Assembly (NCBI GenBank): GCA_037501455.1
Contig: CM074863.1
Coordinates: 61,485,501-61,549,500, forward strand
Length of the DNA: 64,000 nt
Source of the DNA: Lantana camara
Taxonomy: Eukaryota; Streptophyta; Magnoliopsida; Lamiales; Verbenaceae
Direction of reading: 5' to 3'
A program made the translations under genes and the position numbers. Of this stretch, positions 46,149 through 56,903 are shown one piece after another. The number at the start of each line of letters is the position of its first letter. Position 1 is the first letter of the stretch. The notes under the pieces were generated by a model. It saw only the letters and a list, made by a program, of their open reading frames with translations, had not been told where the DNA came from and searched no databases.

Positions 46149-49100
46149 TGTGACAGCCCGGTTCGGGATCGGATCAATAAAGGTAAACTAAGGGCGACGT
46201 AAGGGCGTTTATAGAACTTGATCCGTATTTTAAATAAATCATATCATGCATCCCTACATGAATTGAGTGCTCATATGTGATATTAGGTGACCAAAGGGGG
46301 GGGAAACTACCTTTAAACCCTATAAGCACTACTTATTTCCGAACCAGCACTATACCGTTCTATTCAAGAGACCTCAAAGAACCTATACCTACTTTCTTGG
46401 AATTTTTCAACTCTCTTTTCAATGCTTTGAGGTTTCGTTTTTGTGTCCAGAGCAATTTAAGAATTTATTTTCAAATAAGAATTCCCGTCGGTAAGAAATA
46501 TTTCCTTCGTTAGAATGATTTAGCCCTTGAGATCATCACCATAACGTTCCTCGAATTTTTCTATATTTTTGGAAAGCCTTTCGGATCTTCAAATCTTATC
46601 CTAGTATTTATTTCATAATTTAATTAATTTTCGAAATTCAAGAAAATCAAATCTTCCGAAGCTTATAACTTTTAAACCGTACGTCCGATTTCGACCCGTG
46701 AGTAACCGTTTCGAAGCTAATTTTATTTCCTAGCTCTTGGACACTTTTCCAACTTCAAAAAATACGCAGGAGAAAGGTGAAATTACCAGAATACCCCTGC
46801 TGTGACAATTATGTAAAGAAGGAAACCTATTTTTGGAAATTTCATAAAGTACCCCACCTTAAGTCCCTAAAATAAATATTATTTGCACTTTGGTCCTTCC
46901 CAACAACTATAAATAAGTGTGTTGGGGTCTCATTTTGTGCTCACTCCATTCTCTTCCTCTCCCCCTTGTGGCCGAACTCCTCCCCCCTTTTAAGGTTAGT
47001 TTTCTTTTTTTTTTTTATGTTTTGATTAGTTTAATTTATGTTTTAATTTGTGTTTTATTTTATGTTTTAACTATGCTAGGTTTAGGATTTAATTTATGTT
47101 TTATTTTGTGCATGAATTATGTGATTTAATTTATGCTTTAATTATTCATGAATTATGAATTATATTTCTTATAGTATAGTTTATTATGAAATGTGTTACA
47201 TAATTTAATTTTGTGACAAATTAATTATGTGACAATTACGCTAGCATGTTATATGTTACATTTTATTTATTTTATGATCATACTTAAGTAATTTAATTTA
47301 GTTCATGATTTAATTAAATGTTACATGTTATTTAATGTTACATAATTAAGGTATAACCTATAGTTTTAAATGTTACATGTTTAATTAATTGTTACATATA
47401 ATTACTTGACCAATTGATATATGTTATGGTATACATGTATAATATACGTATACTTATTTGATTGCAATACGTATAAATACGTGTATACTTTCGTATAAAT
47501 ACTATGTGTATTTCCCTAATAAATACGTATGTACTTTTATATAAATACCGTATGTATTCTAGTATAAATACCGCATGTATTCTTGTATAAATACTGTATG
47601 TACCTTGTATAAATACAGTATAAATACCATATACATACTATATAAATACACGTATACATACAGTATAAGTACAATATACATACAGTATATATACCGTATA
47701 CTTGAATAGTGACCTTTGACCTTTGACCCTTGACCTTTGACTTTGACTTTGACTTTGACCTTGACCAAGAATTTTGAATTTTAACCTAATTGATCATTTC
47801 AAAGAGACGGATTCAACGGTCAAAGCCTTTTTCGAAAATTCTCAAAAACAAGGGATCAAAGTAGATTTCAAAGTTCACATTGGGATTGTTCTAAGACCCT
47901 AAGAACATACCCCTAAGCTTTTGATACGAGCTTTCTAATGAGACTAATCGTTTGCCCGAATTCTTTCTTCGGGAAAGATTATCCCTTGTTTAAATGTGTC
48001 GTATTCTTTTCAATCTTACACTTCAATACTTGACTACCCGCACTCAATCATGCATCATTAATCATGTGTGGGACTCAGACCCTTAAGCTCATAGTAGTCT
48101 GTCACTTACAGGAGATAATACCGAGTTCTGGGATCCGCAGGGTACTGTGTGAACCCTGTCTTCTACCAACTATCAGCTTATATAAATAAATAGGTGAGGT
48201 TTAAACTATTTCAACTGGAACCATGAATATTCCTTCGTTTTCAAATGGTTTCAAAATCAACGCCTTCGGGTGCAAAGATTCCTATCATTCAAGTTAACGT
48301 TTTCCAGTTTTGGACAATGCTTCGAGTTTAAAGTCAATGATCTCTGATATACGTTTTGTTCACTGTTATACTGCTTTGATTAAAGGTTCAGTCATCTGAA
48401 CTCTGTGTGCTTATGCACCTTTGTTATTCTGAAAGCAAGCTTTGGAAACTTTGTTATGTTGGGCCCTGGCGGTATGGTTAGTAGTAGACCGGGAGGCGTG
48501 CGCCAATGGCTACTATGATACTGGCCGCCGTAATGACCTTGATGATGGTTTAATCGGAGGTTGGTTACTCCACATCGAAGGTCGGGAGAGGTGGTAAATT
48601 CCTCCCGTTTTGCACGTCACCGCGGGGTAGCTCCCTGGGCGCGACAATAAGGGGAGAAGGGGTGGTGCATGTGATTATGGGTGTCGGGGTCCTAACGGAT
48701 CTCGATACCAACTTTGTAAATGTTTTGAGGAGTAAAGGATGGATATGGCCTAGCTTGCGGGCAAACTTTGGTTTTAAAGTCTGGTTCATACTTTTGGAAA
48801 ATATCCCGTATCCTGTTCCCCGTTTTAAAGTATATATAAACCAGAACCTCTGATGTGTGTGCTTGTGTGTGCTTGTAAAAAATCCCGTTTTAAGATAAAA
48901 GAGTTTCTTTCCGGTTTGAGGAAAGTCGCTAAGAAAGTCTTTCAAAACCCTTCCAGTCCAATTACTCTTTCTTACTGCAAATTACCTCACTTAGTCCCTT
49001 TGACTAATACCTCTACCCTGTTTTCTGACCTCATGGTTTCAGGTAGGCAGCCCGGCGCTTCCTAGAGGTATCTTGAAGCTGTAGGAGGTCTTTTGTTAAG

Positions 49101-49485
49101 TCAGGATTGCTAGTTACTTTTCCTTTGTCCTGTATAGTCGTGGTTACCTCTACCTTTACGTTGCATGTTTTACTATGAGAACTTGTTCAGGCTACGACCT
49201 GAATTACTTGGACTCCGTTTTTATTATGTTCCTTTGTTTTCCTATTGGACTAATGTTTTATGTTAATATTATGGCTACTTGTTTCTGTGGTTATTCATAT
49301 ACTACTGTGTTGCATTCATGTTTTCAAAAGTTTAAAATTATTCTGAAATTCTGCTGCGTTGGCAACACTGGTTACTCTGATCTTTGTTATGTTCTGTCCG
49401 TTCGCCGAAGTATCTCTCGAGTAATAAAGCTTCCTAGTTACTTGGGTGATATAACGGTGCGGGGTTGTGGCGTTGGGGCGCTACA
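46149..49485 (+). mobile_element. 3' LTR of D (3337 bp)
   Basis: Uninterrupted copy matching the two parts of the 5' LTR, with TATA box (46908), TATAAATAC array (about 47470-47690, shortened), TTGAC array and small-exon pattern. It ends ..GGGGCGCTACA, followed by AAAGC (49486-49490). The frame opening at 49175 reads through the end of this LTR into E's pol, giving 103 or so LTR-derived residues that are not part of any real protein. Confidence 0.96.
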
Positions 49486-52400
49486 AAAGCCATGCACTCA
49501 TTGTGGGGGTCCCAATCACAACTATGATAATTGTTGGAAGAGGGTCGGGCGATGCTTGATTTGTGGGTCTCCGGAACATAAGGCCTATGCTTGTGATCAA
49601 GCTAGAGATCGAGGACAACAGGGTGGAAATCAGAAACAAGTTGTGAGAGCCCGTGTTTATGCCCTTGAGGGCGAGGATCAGGATGCTCAGGTTGATGCTG
49701 CTGCCGTCATCGAAGGTACAATTTGCATTCATGGCACTTGCATCCATACATTATTTGACCCGGGTGCAACACACTCGTTTCTTGCTCGAGACTTGGTCTC
49801 TTCTTTGTACTTGCCTGCTCCTTGTTTGGATGCCTGTTTTGTGGTTAGTTCACCTCTAGGAGGTAGTCTTAAGACGAATCGTGTGTTTAAGGATTGCCCG
49901 GTGAGCATTGAGGGTCGTGATTATCCAGCCGATTTTGTGGAAATGCCGATGAAGAAGTATGGAGCCATTCTTGGGATGGATTGGTTGTTCGTACACCGAG
50001 CCGTTATAGACTGTCACGCCAAGAAGATCCATTTGGGTGCCGAAGTTTTTGTGGGCGAGAAAGGGAAGCCTAATCCTATAATCTCTTTCATGGAAGCTCA
50101 CAAACTTGTGAAGGATGGATCCACTGGCTACATAGCCTATCTTCTCAATAAACCTAAAGATCAAGCTAAGTTGGAGGAAACCGAGGTCGTTAAGGACTTT
50201 CTTGATGTATTTCCGGAGAATTTGGGTTCTCTTCCACCAAAGCGGGAAATTGAGTTTGTGATAGACCTCTATCCAGAAGCAGAGGCTTTCTCGAAGACAC
50301 CTTATCGCATGGCTCCAGCCGAGTTAAAGGAATTAAAGACACAGCTTGACGAGCTTTTGGCTGGCGGATACATTAGACCGAGTACCTCACCTTGGGGTGC
50401 TCCCGTTCTATTTGTAAAGAAAAAGGATGGGACGTTGAGAATGTGTATCGACTACCGTGAGCTTAATAGGATGACGGTGAAGAACAAGTACCCCCTTCCA
50501 CACATCGAGGAGTTATTCGATCTACTTCAGGGTTCGAAGGTTTATTCCAAACTTGATTTGAGACAAGGGTATTATCAGTTGAAGGTCCGGCAAGAGGATA
50601 TTCCAAAGACAGGATTCAACACCCGGTATGGGCACTACGAGTTTGTAGTCATGCCTTTTGGCTTGACAAACGCTCCAGCGGCTTTTATGGACATGATGCA
50701 TAGGATATTTCGACCGTTACTTGACAAGTTTGTGGTGATCTTCATCGATGATATCCTAGTGTATTCGAAATCTGAAGAAGAACATGGCCAGCATTTGAGG
50801 ATTGTACTCGAGACTCTCAGGGAACATCAACTTTTTGCAAAGTTTAGCAAATGCGAGTTCTGGATCGACAGAGTCACCTTTCTAGGCCATATTATATCAG
50901 GCAACGGGATTGAAGTTGATCCTTCAAAGATAGAGACTGTGATGCACTGGAAGCAACCGAAGAATGCCTCTGAAGTAAGAAGTTTTCTTGGCTTAGTAGG
51001 CTATTACAGAAGATTCGTGAAAGACTTCTCAAAGATAGCCGCACCTTTGACCCGATTGACCAAGAAGGAGATAAAGTTTATGTGGGACGATACTTGTGAG
51101 GTAAGCTTTCAACAGTTGAAGGAGAAGTTAACTACCGCACCGGTGTTAACCCTACCCAATGGCACCGAGGGCTATGCCATATACACTGATGCTTGTAAGG
51201 AAGGGCTTGGATGTGTGTTGATGCAAAATGGCAAAGTAGTTGCTTACGCCTCGAGGAAGTTGAAAGAGCATGAGAAGAATTACCCCACTCACGATCTCGA
51301 GCTAGCAGCTATTATCTTTGCTCTAGCAAAATGGAGGCACTATCTTTATGGTGTCAAGTTCGAGATTTTCTCTGACCATAAGAGCCTGAAATACTTGTTT
51401 ACTCAGAAGGAGCTCAATATGAGACAGAGGCGCTGGATGGAGTTCTTGGAAGATTATGAGTGTACAATCCACTATCATCCAGGCAAAGCTAATGTGGTCG
51501 CTGATGCTTTGAGTCGGAAATCAAGCATATCGAGTTTCGAGGCTAGCACGAGTGATGGAATCGAGAGCATTATAGTGAAAGCTCGACTTGCTAACATCAC
51601 CATACAACCAGATTTGAAACAGAGAATTCTAGATGGTCAAGCCACTGATCCTTGGATTCAAAACCGGATAGAGAAAGTTCGAGATGATCCGAAGTCACCG
51701 TTTGGGTTCGATGAATTTGGAGTCTTTAGATTTAAGACTCGAGTTTGTGTGCCACAAGAGCTACAACGTATGATCTTTGAAGAGGCACATAAGACAGCTT
51801 ATTCAGTGCATTCCGGTGGTAACAAGATGTACCGAGACTTGAAACAGTATTATTGGTGGAATGGTATGAAGAAAAGTGTAGCCAATTACGTAAGGCATTG
51901 CAGAACGTGTCAACAAGTCAAAGCAGAACATCAGAAACCAGGAGGTTTGTTACAACCTTTGCCTATTCCAGAATGGAAGTGGGAACAAGTGACGATGGAT
52001 TTCGTTTCTGGTTTACCGAAAGCTAAAGGTGGCGTTGATGGGATTTGGGTGATAGTCGACCGCTTAACCAAGTCTGCCCACTTTCTTGCAGTGAGAATGT
52101 CCGATAAAGTAAGCAAGCTAGCGGAGAAGTACAATAACGAGATTGTCAGGCTTCATGGAATCCCGGTTAGCATTGTGTCAGATAGGGATCCGAGGTTCAC
52201 TTCAAAATTGTGGCAGGATCTTCAGAAGCATTTGGGTTCGAAACTTAACTTCAGCACAGCGTCACACCCTCAGACGGACGGACAGTCAGAGAGGTTGATC
52301 AAATACCTCGAAGACATGCTTCGAGCTTGTGCTTTGGACTTTCAAAACACTTGGGACAAACAGTTGCCCTTGATTGAGTTTGCTTACAATAATAGCTATC

Positions 52401-52843
52401 AAGCCTCGATTGAGATGACACCGTATGAAGCTCTCTACGGTAGGAAGTGTCGATCACCGTTGTTTTTCGATCTAGAGGATTGGAAGTGGACGAAGGAAGA
52501 AGGGGTGAAAAAGAAAGAGAAAAGGGGAGTCCTTCCTAAAGCAGTTCAAGATGCTATCGATAGTGTTAAAATCATCCAACAACGGATGAAAGCTGCTCAA
52601 GATCGTCAGAAGAGCTATGCCGACCGAAGAAGGCGGAACCTCGAGTTTGAGGTAGGGGATAAAGTCTTCTTGAAAGCATCCCCACGTAAAGGATTCACCC
52701 GTATTGGAAGAGGCGGGAAGCTAAATCCTCGTTACATTGGTCCATTTGAGATACTTGAGCGCATTGGCGAAACGCCGTATCGGTTGGACCTTCCGCCAAG
52801 CTTGACTGGAATACACAACGTTTTTCATGTGTCCCAACTCTGA
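49486..52843 (+). pseudogene. pol: Element E zinc knuckles, protease, RT, RNase H, integrase (ends at TGA)
   Basis: Continues E's gag frame beyond D. Two intact CCHC knuckles ([28 protein letters not shown]); protease DPGATHSF (about 49758); RT with [16 protein letters not shown] and FIDDIL (about 50745); RNase H with [10 protein letters not shown] (C where A and D have S) and SDHKSLKYL; integrase HHCC and acidic residues in [16 protein letters not shown] and [26 protein letters not shown] at 52841-52843 replaces the Arg codon of HVSQLRKYY, consistent with CGA to TGA. Apart from this stop and D's insertion the enzyme region reads intact, in line with E's young LTRs. Confidence 0.93.
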
Positions 52844-53113
52844 AAGTACTACCCCGATGAATCAGAGATTCTTCCCGTGGAAGATGTACAACTAGAACCG
52901 GATTTGATGATTGTGAGAAAGCCAGTAAGAGTTCTTGATCAGAAATTTCAAGAATTAAGAAACCGGAAAATTCCTCTAGTCAAAGTCTTATGGCAAGATC
53001 AGAAGTCTGAAGAAGCCACTTGGGAAACCGAGGAAAAGATGAGAAAAATCTATCCGGAGTTGTTCGAAGCCGAAACAGAATCTGGGGACCAGATTCTTTT
53101 AAGGGGGGAAGGT
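52844..53113 (+). pseudogene. Element E chromodomain-like tail after the TGA
   Basis: In frame with pol: KYYPDES, then KFQELRNRKIPLVKVLW and EATWETEEKMRKIYPELF. No stop occurs before the LTR; the frame runs through the polypurine tract into the 3' LTR and ends at 53162-53164. It would be lost from any protein made from this copy unless the TGA were read through. Confidence 0.85.
53097..53113 (+). other. Polypurine tract of E
   Basis: TTTTAAGGGGGGAAGG adjoining the LTR start at 53114. Confidence 0.88.
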
Positions 53114-55825
53114 TGTGACGCCCCGTCTTTCTGGTTGTCAGGTACAACGTCACGTGTGTGTTAGTTTGAGTGCTACGTGTACTTTAATTTTATCTTCTAT
53201 TTGTTGGATATATAATCACTGATACTTTAATTGTTTATTAATCAACTAAGTGTGAAGTGATTGCTAATTTTATTATTAAATGTAAAATAATAAAACTAAC
53301 TGTTGGTTATAATATTAATTATAAATTATGAAATTGATATTATCTAATATCTTTAAATGTGAATTCATATCATTTGTTAATAATCTAAAGTGAAGTCATT
53401 TAGTTTACAAGTTATCATTAGTTCAAAATTAATGCATTCTATTATATATATACGTATTCACGTTTGGGCATTAAAAATATACATGCATATTTTTATAAAA
53501 ATAAAATAGAAATCTCATCCGGTCATGTAAAACAATGCTCGTGTCAACTTCATTCCATCTAATTAAAATTATCCTAGCCAATTAGCAATTAGACTCACGT
53601 GTATGGAAAATACATTAAAAACTATAGAAATAGCTTTGTCATTCTAAACAGGTATTTGCATGGATTCCATTTGTCCTAAAATAATAAAAAGTAATTTTAA
53701 CAAGTAGACAAATAAAAAGGGTAATAGATATATTAAATAAAATATATTTAGTGTTAAGTTATTGCTAAAAAATTTTAAGATAAATCAGGAGATCGGCGGA
53801 CTCCAAACCAAAAATAATCTAAATTTGAATTTTATTTTGTGTACATTAATTAAGTCATGAAATATCAGGACTTCAGGCCGACATACATTGAATAACCATC
53901 AGCTTAGTATCTTCTATAGGAAATAACAAAAGAAAAACAAAACAAGAAAAGGGTAAACACAGGAGCTCTTCACTCCTACACAACAAAGAACAGGTAATGA
54001 AGATCTTTAAGTGTTACACCTTTTTTTTTGCGAATTGAAGTGGTCAAGACTTAATATTAAATTCCATCTTATGCTTTCATATGTTGTGGTTCGTAATTCG
54101 GTAGACATATTTGATAAATGGTTCTTGATTAACTCTTAAATATAACAAATTGTTCATATATAAACATTTACTCTTAATTCATGATTCCCGTGATTAATCG
54201 GAAAATGATATACATATATGTGAATCCGTAAGGAATTGAATATATATGTCTACTGTTCTTGGTTATGATATCATTATATGGTTCATACAAATTCAGCTGT
54301 ACCAGAGGTGATTGTTATATTACAAAAAGAAATTACAGATTTAATAGCTTATTATATTATTATAATTAGGACAGCTTGTGAACAATCATTTTGACCCCGT
54401 GCAACGAACTCTGCATGTATAATATTTAAATTAATATGTGATTTATTCTTTAAAAATATATTGATTATGAATTCCTAACTTGTTTACTTACTTTATTTGG
54501 TCATGTGTGCATTCACTGAACATGTTTATTTTATAATATGGTCTCATTGCACGCCAAATCATCCATATCATTGAATTTAGTTGCCGTGCGTCATTACTTG
54601 GTTCATTTTGAGTCGAGTCTTAACCGAAAAGTATTCGGTTTGTACAGATAATCTCCAGGGCAGAGAGGACCAGGTCGAGTAGGCATTCTTGTTGCCTCTT
54701 TTGTCGTTTACTCCACTCAGGTGAGGTTTTTCTTTATATCTATCGACCTAGAACCGTGCATGTGATAGAAGAGCCAAAATATTTTACTAAAAGCAACCCT
54801 TTTATTATTATATGTTAATGAAAATGTTTTAATCAATAACCGAACCAATTGGCGAGATGTGTGTGTGTGTTATGTTGTGGGGCCCAGGGGTCGTGCTTTG
54901 GGTGAACCGGGGAGGCAAGGGCCGACGGCTAGCCCATTGTACGGTCTCATATCGAAGGGGATGAACCCGGAATCCATTAGGAGGTTAGTGGAGGATGGAG
55001 TCCCGAGGGCGAGGGAGTCATGCACCCTTGTTTCTCATGTGTTTGTGGATGGGGAGGGTTGGCCGCCCGAACCATCAACCCGGAGGAAAAAGGATGTTTA
55101 GGTAATGATATGATTGTGTGTGTGAACGACCGCAATGATTGAAAATGAGGAGTAAAGGTTGGAGACCGCTCGTTCTCGCCGAGCAACCTACAGTAATTAT
55201 TTAATGAATTGAATGTCCGTAATCCCATTGTGCGAGTTTTGAATTTTCCAAAATTAATATGTTTTGATGAAGAACGTATAATGGGAGTAGGGAATTGTGT
55301 GCTTGCATGTATATTTATATATACGGGTGCGTGTGTAGCCCCTCACTAGTCCTTTGACTGACCCCTCCATGTTTTTTTTTCCTTTGCAGTTGCAGGTACA
55401 CGTGGTCATAGCTAGGCGGGAAAGTTAGTATAGTCTTTTACTTTTGTACCTAGCTAGATCTTTATTCTCTTGTTGGAGTTATGCATTAGATACAGCATAC
55501 AATTAAGTGGTAATACTGAGGCCTTGTTGACCTCCTACACTTTTGGATACTTGTTACTGTTTTGTTAGCCTTGGTGGCTAATGTACATATATTTTGCTTT
55601 CGTAGATTACATAGTTTGAACTCGTTTGGATATTCGTTCTAATTACGCTTCCGCATATTCGTTCTTGTTGCGCACTTGAATGATAGGGTCTAGTCCCACC
55701 TAGCCAGGAGTGTTTTTGGGTTGTCACCCGTTCGCTATGACTTGGTGCGTATACGGATGTCCGTTTCGTACATGTACTGGGGCATAGTGTGGGGGTTGTG
55801 GCGTACCGACGCTCCGGGCGCTACA
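53114..55825 (+). mobile_element. 3' LTR of E (2712 bp)
   Basis: Near-identical to 29209-31921. One of the differences (CCCGCC to CCCACC near 55697) hits the 3' arm of the long stem. It is followed by the duplication GGGTT. Confidence 0.96.
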
Positions 55826-55830
55826 GGGTT

Positions 55831-56038
55831 CACTCCTTGTTGTTTGCGAGAGACGGGGTTCTCTCATTGTTGTTCGAGAGACGGGGTTCTCTCCTTACTG
55901 TTTGCGAGAGACGAGGTTCTCTCATTGTTGTTTGGGAGACAAGGCTCTCTCCTTGTCGCTTGTGGGAGACGGGATTCTCTTATTGTTTGCTCGGGGGACA
56001 GTGGACCTGAGGACAGATCCCTCTTAAGGGGGAGAGGT
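55831..56038 (+). other. End of F's interior: tandem repeat and polypurine tract
   Basis: Continues F after E. Inverted-arm units at 55848-55865 and 55876-55893 (both GAGAGACGGGGTTCTCTC), 55906-55923, about 55935-55952 and 55964-55980 repeat with a period near 29 bases; earlier units lie at 29168-29208. The polypurine tract AAGGGGGAGAGG (about 56026-56037) precedes the 3' LTR. The text ACCTGAGGACAGATCC before it resembles the end of D (CTGAGGACAGATTC), a hint of shared 3' sequence between F and autonomous elements. Confidence 0.8.
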
Positions 56039-56903
56039 TGTAACTCCCCGATTTTTCAGTTGTATAAGTATGACGTATGTATTTACGTAATTGCACATTT
56101 AAATTATCTAATTATGTAATTAATTATTTATTATAATTAATTTTAATTATTTCATTTTAATTCATTATAAAATTATATTTTATGAATATTTTAAAATGAA
56201 TTTATTTTTATTATCGAAATTATGAATGAAATGTTTCTATGATTATAAATGCGTGTCGTTCTTAATCGAATTCAATTCCGATTTTCGTGAAAACTTGGTA
56301 TGCATGAATTATGTAATTTAAGATTATGCCTGTATGCTCAAAGCTTGATTTCGGACTTCTTTGACTTGGTTTCGGATTTATTTTGTTTAACGGAACCAAA
56401 AAGGGGTCTAAAGAGCATTTAGCGCACCTTCGGTTCTGGGCGTCATGCCTCGACCTCGGGAACTCAGATTCAAGTTCCGTCTCTCCGTTGAACTCGTATC
56501 GAAGATTTGGATTCAATGGAACAAGTCTTATATTTTTCTAAACCCGTTTGAACCTACGAAATCCAACTGAAATAGGTTGCGTCAGTAGAATTGCCACCCT
56601 TAGCCATTTTAATCATAACTTAACCTATACCTAACCAAATTAACCATGGTTTGGCTCTACTTAACCCCAGCTCAATACTCTATCACCCTATACACACCCA
56701 TTTTCGGCCTGCACAAGGAAAGGAAGAGAAATTTGCAGCTCTTTGGAGATTTCATCACTATTCCTGCCACTATTCATTTTGAGAGATTTTGAGCTCAAAT
56801 CTCAACCAAACTCCATCATATTCAAGAGTTAAGTTTATGATTGTTTTTTCCATTCAATTTTGGTCATTTTAATCCATGGATTTCAGAATTTGAGCATGAT
56901 TTG
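56039..56903 (+). mobile_element. 3' LTR of F, first 865 bases
   Basis: TGTAACTCCCCGATTTTTCAG; matches 23167 onward (CAACCAAACTCCATCATATTC near 56801), then is cut at 56903 by LTR G. The rest of this LTR, and F's right duplication, are beyond the window. Confidence 0.9.

Larger units (their letters stand above)
33021..49485 (+). mobile_element. Ty3/gypsy chromovirus 'D' with an extra ORF (contains solo LTR J)
   Basis: Bounded by AAAGC duplications. Without J it is about 12.7 kb. The LTRs are 33021-40187 (split by J, about 3.38 kb of LTR) and 46149-49485 (3337 bp). They differ at about 40 positions by eye plus one deletion of about 47 bases in the 3' copy. The order is LTR, primer site (40195), a coiled-coil ORF (40315-41025), gag-pol with two stops and one frameshift, polypurine tract, LTR. 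The long frame opening at 39877 starts in the LTR and only its part from 40315 is likely meaningful. Confidence 0.97.
29209..55825 (+). mobile_element. Ty3/gypsy chromovirus 'E' (contains nested D and J)
   Basis: Bounded by GGGTT at 29204-29208 and 55826-55830. Without D its length is about 10.1 kb. LTRs 29209-31921 and 53114-55825 (2713 and 2712 bp) differ at about 14 positions and two small indels by eye, so this is a recent insertion. The order is LTR, primer site (31930), gag (split by D), protease-RT-RNase H-integrase, chromodomain-like tail after a TGA, polypurine tract, LTR. Inserted in F's terminal tandem repeat. Confidence 0.97.

Noticed and set aside
49175..49485. LTR-encoded N-terminal extension fused to E's pol
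   Set aside because: Chance open frame through the end of D's LTR; it depends on the insertion phase and is not a designed fusion, although a read-through product is possible.
55848..55980. Possible CRISPR-like array (29-base period)
   Set aside because: Plant retrotransposon context, no spacers of uniform length between identical repeats, no cas genes; the units themselves are adjacent and imperfect.
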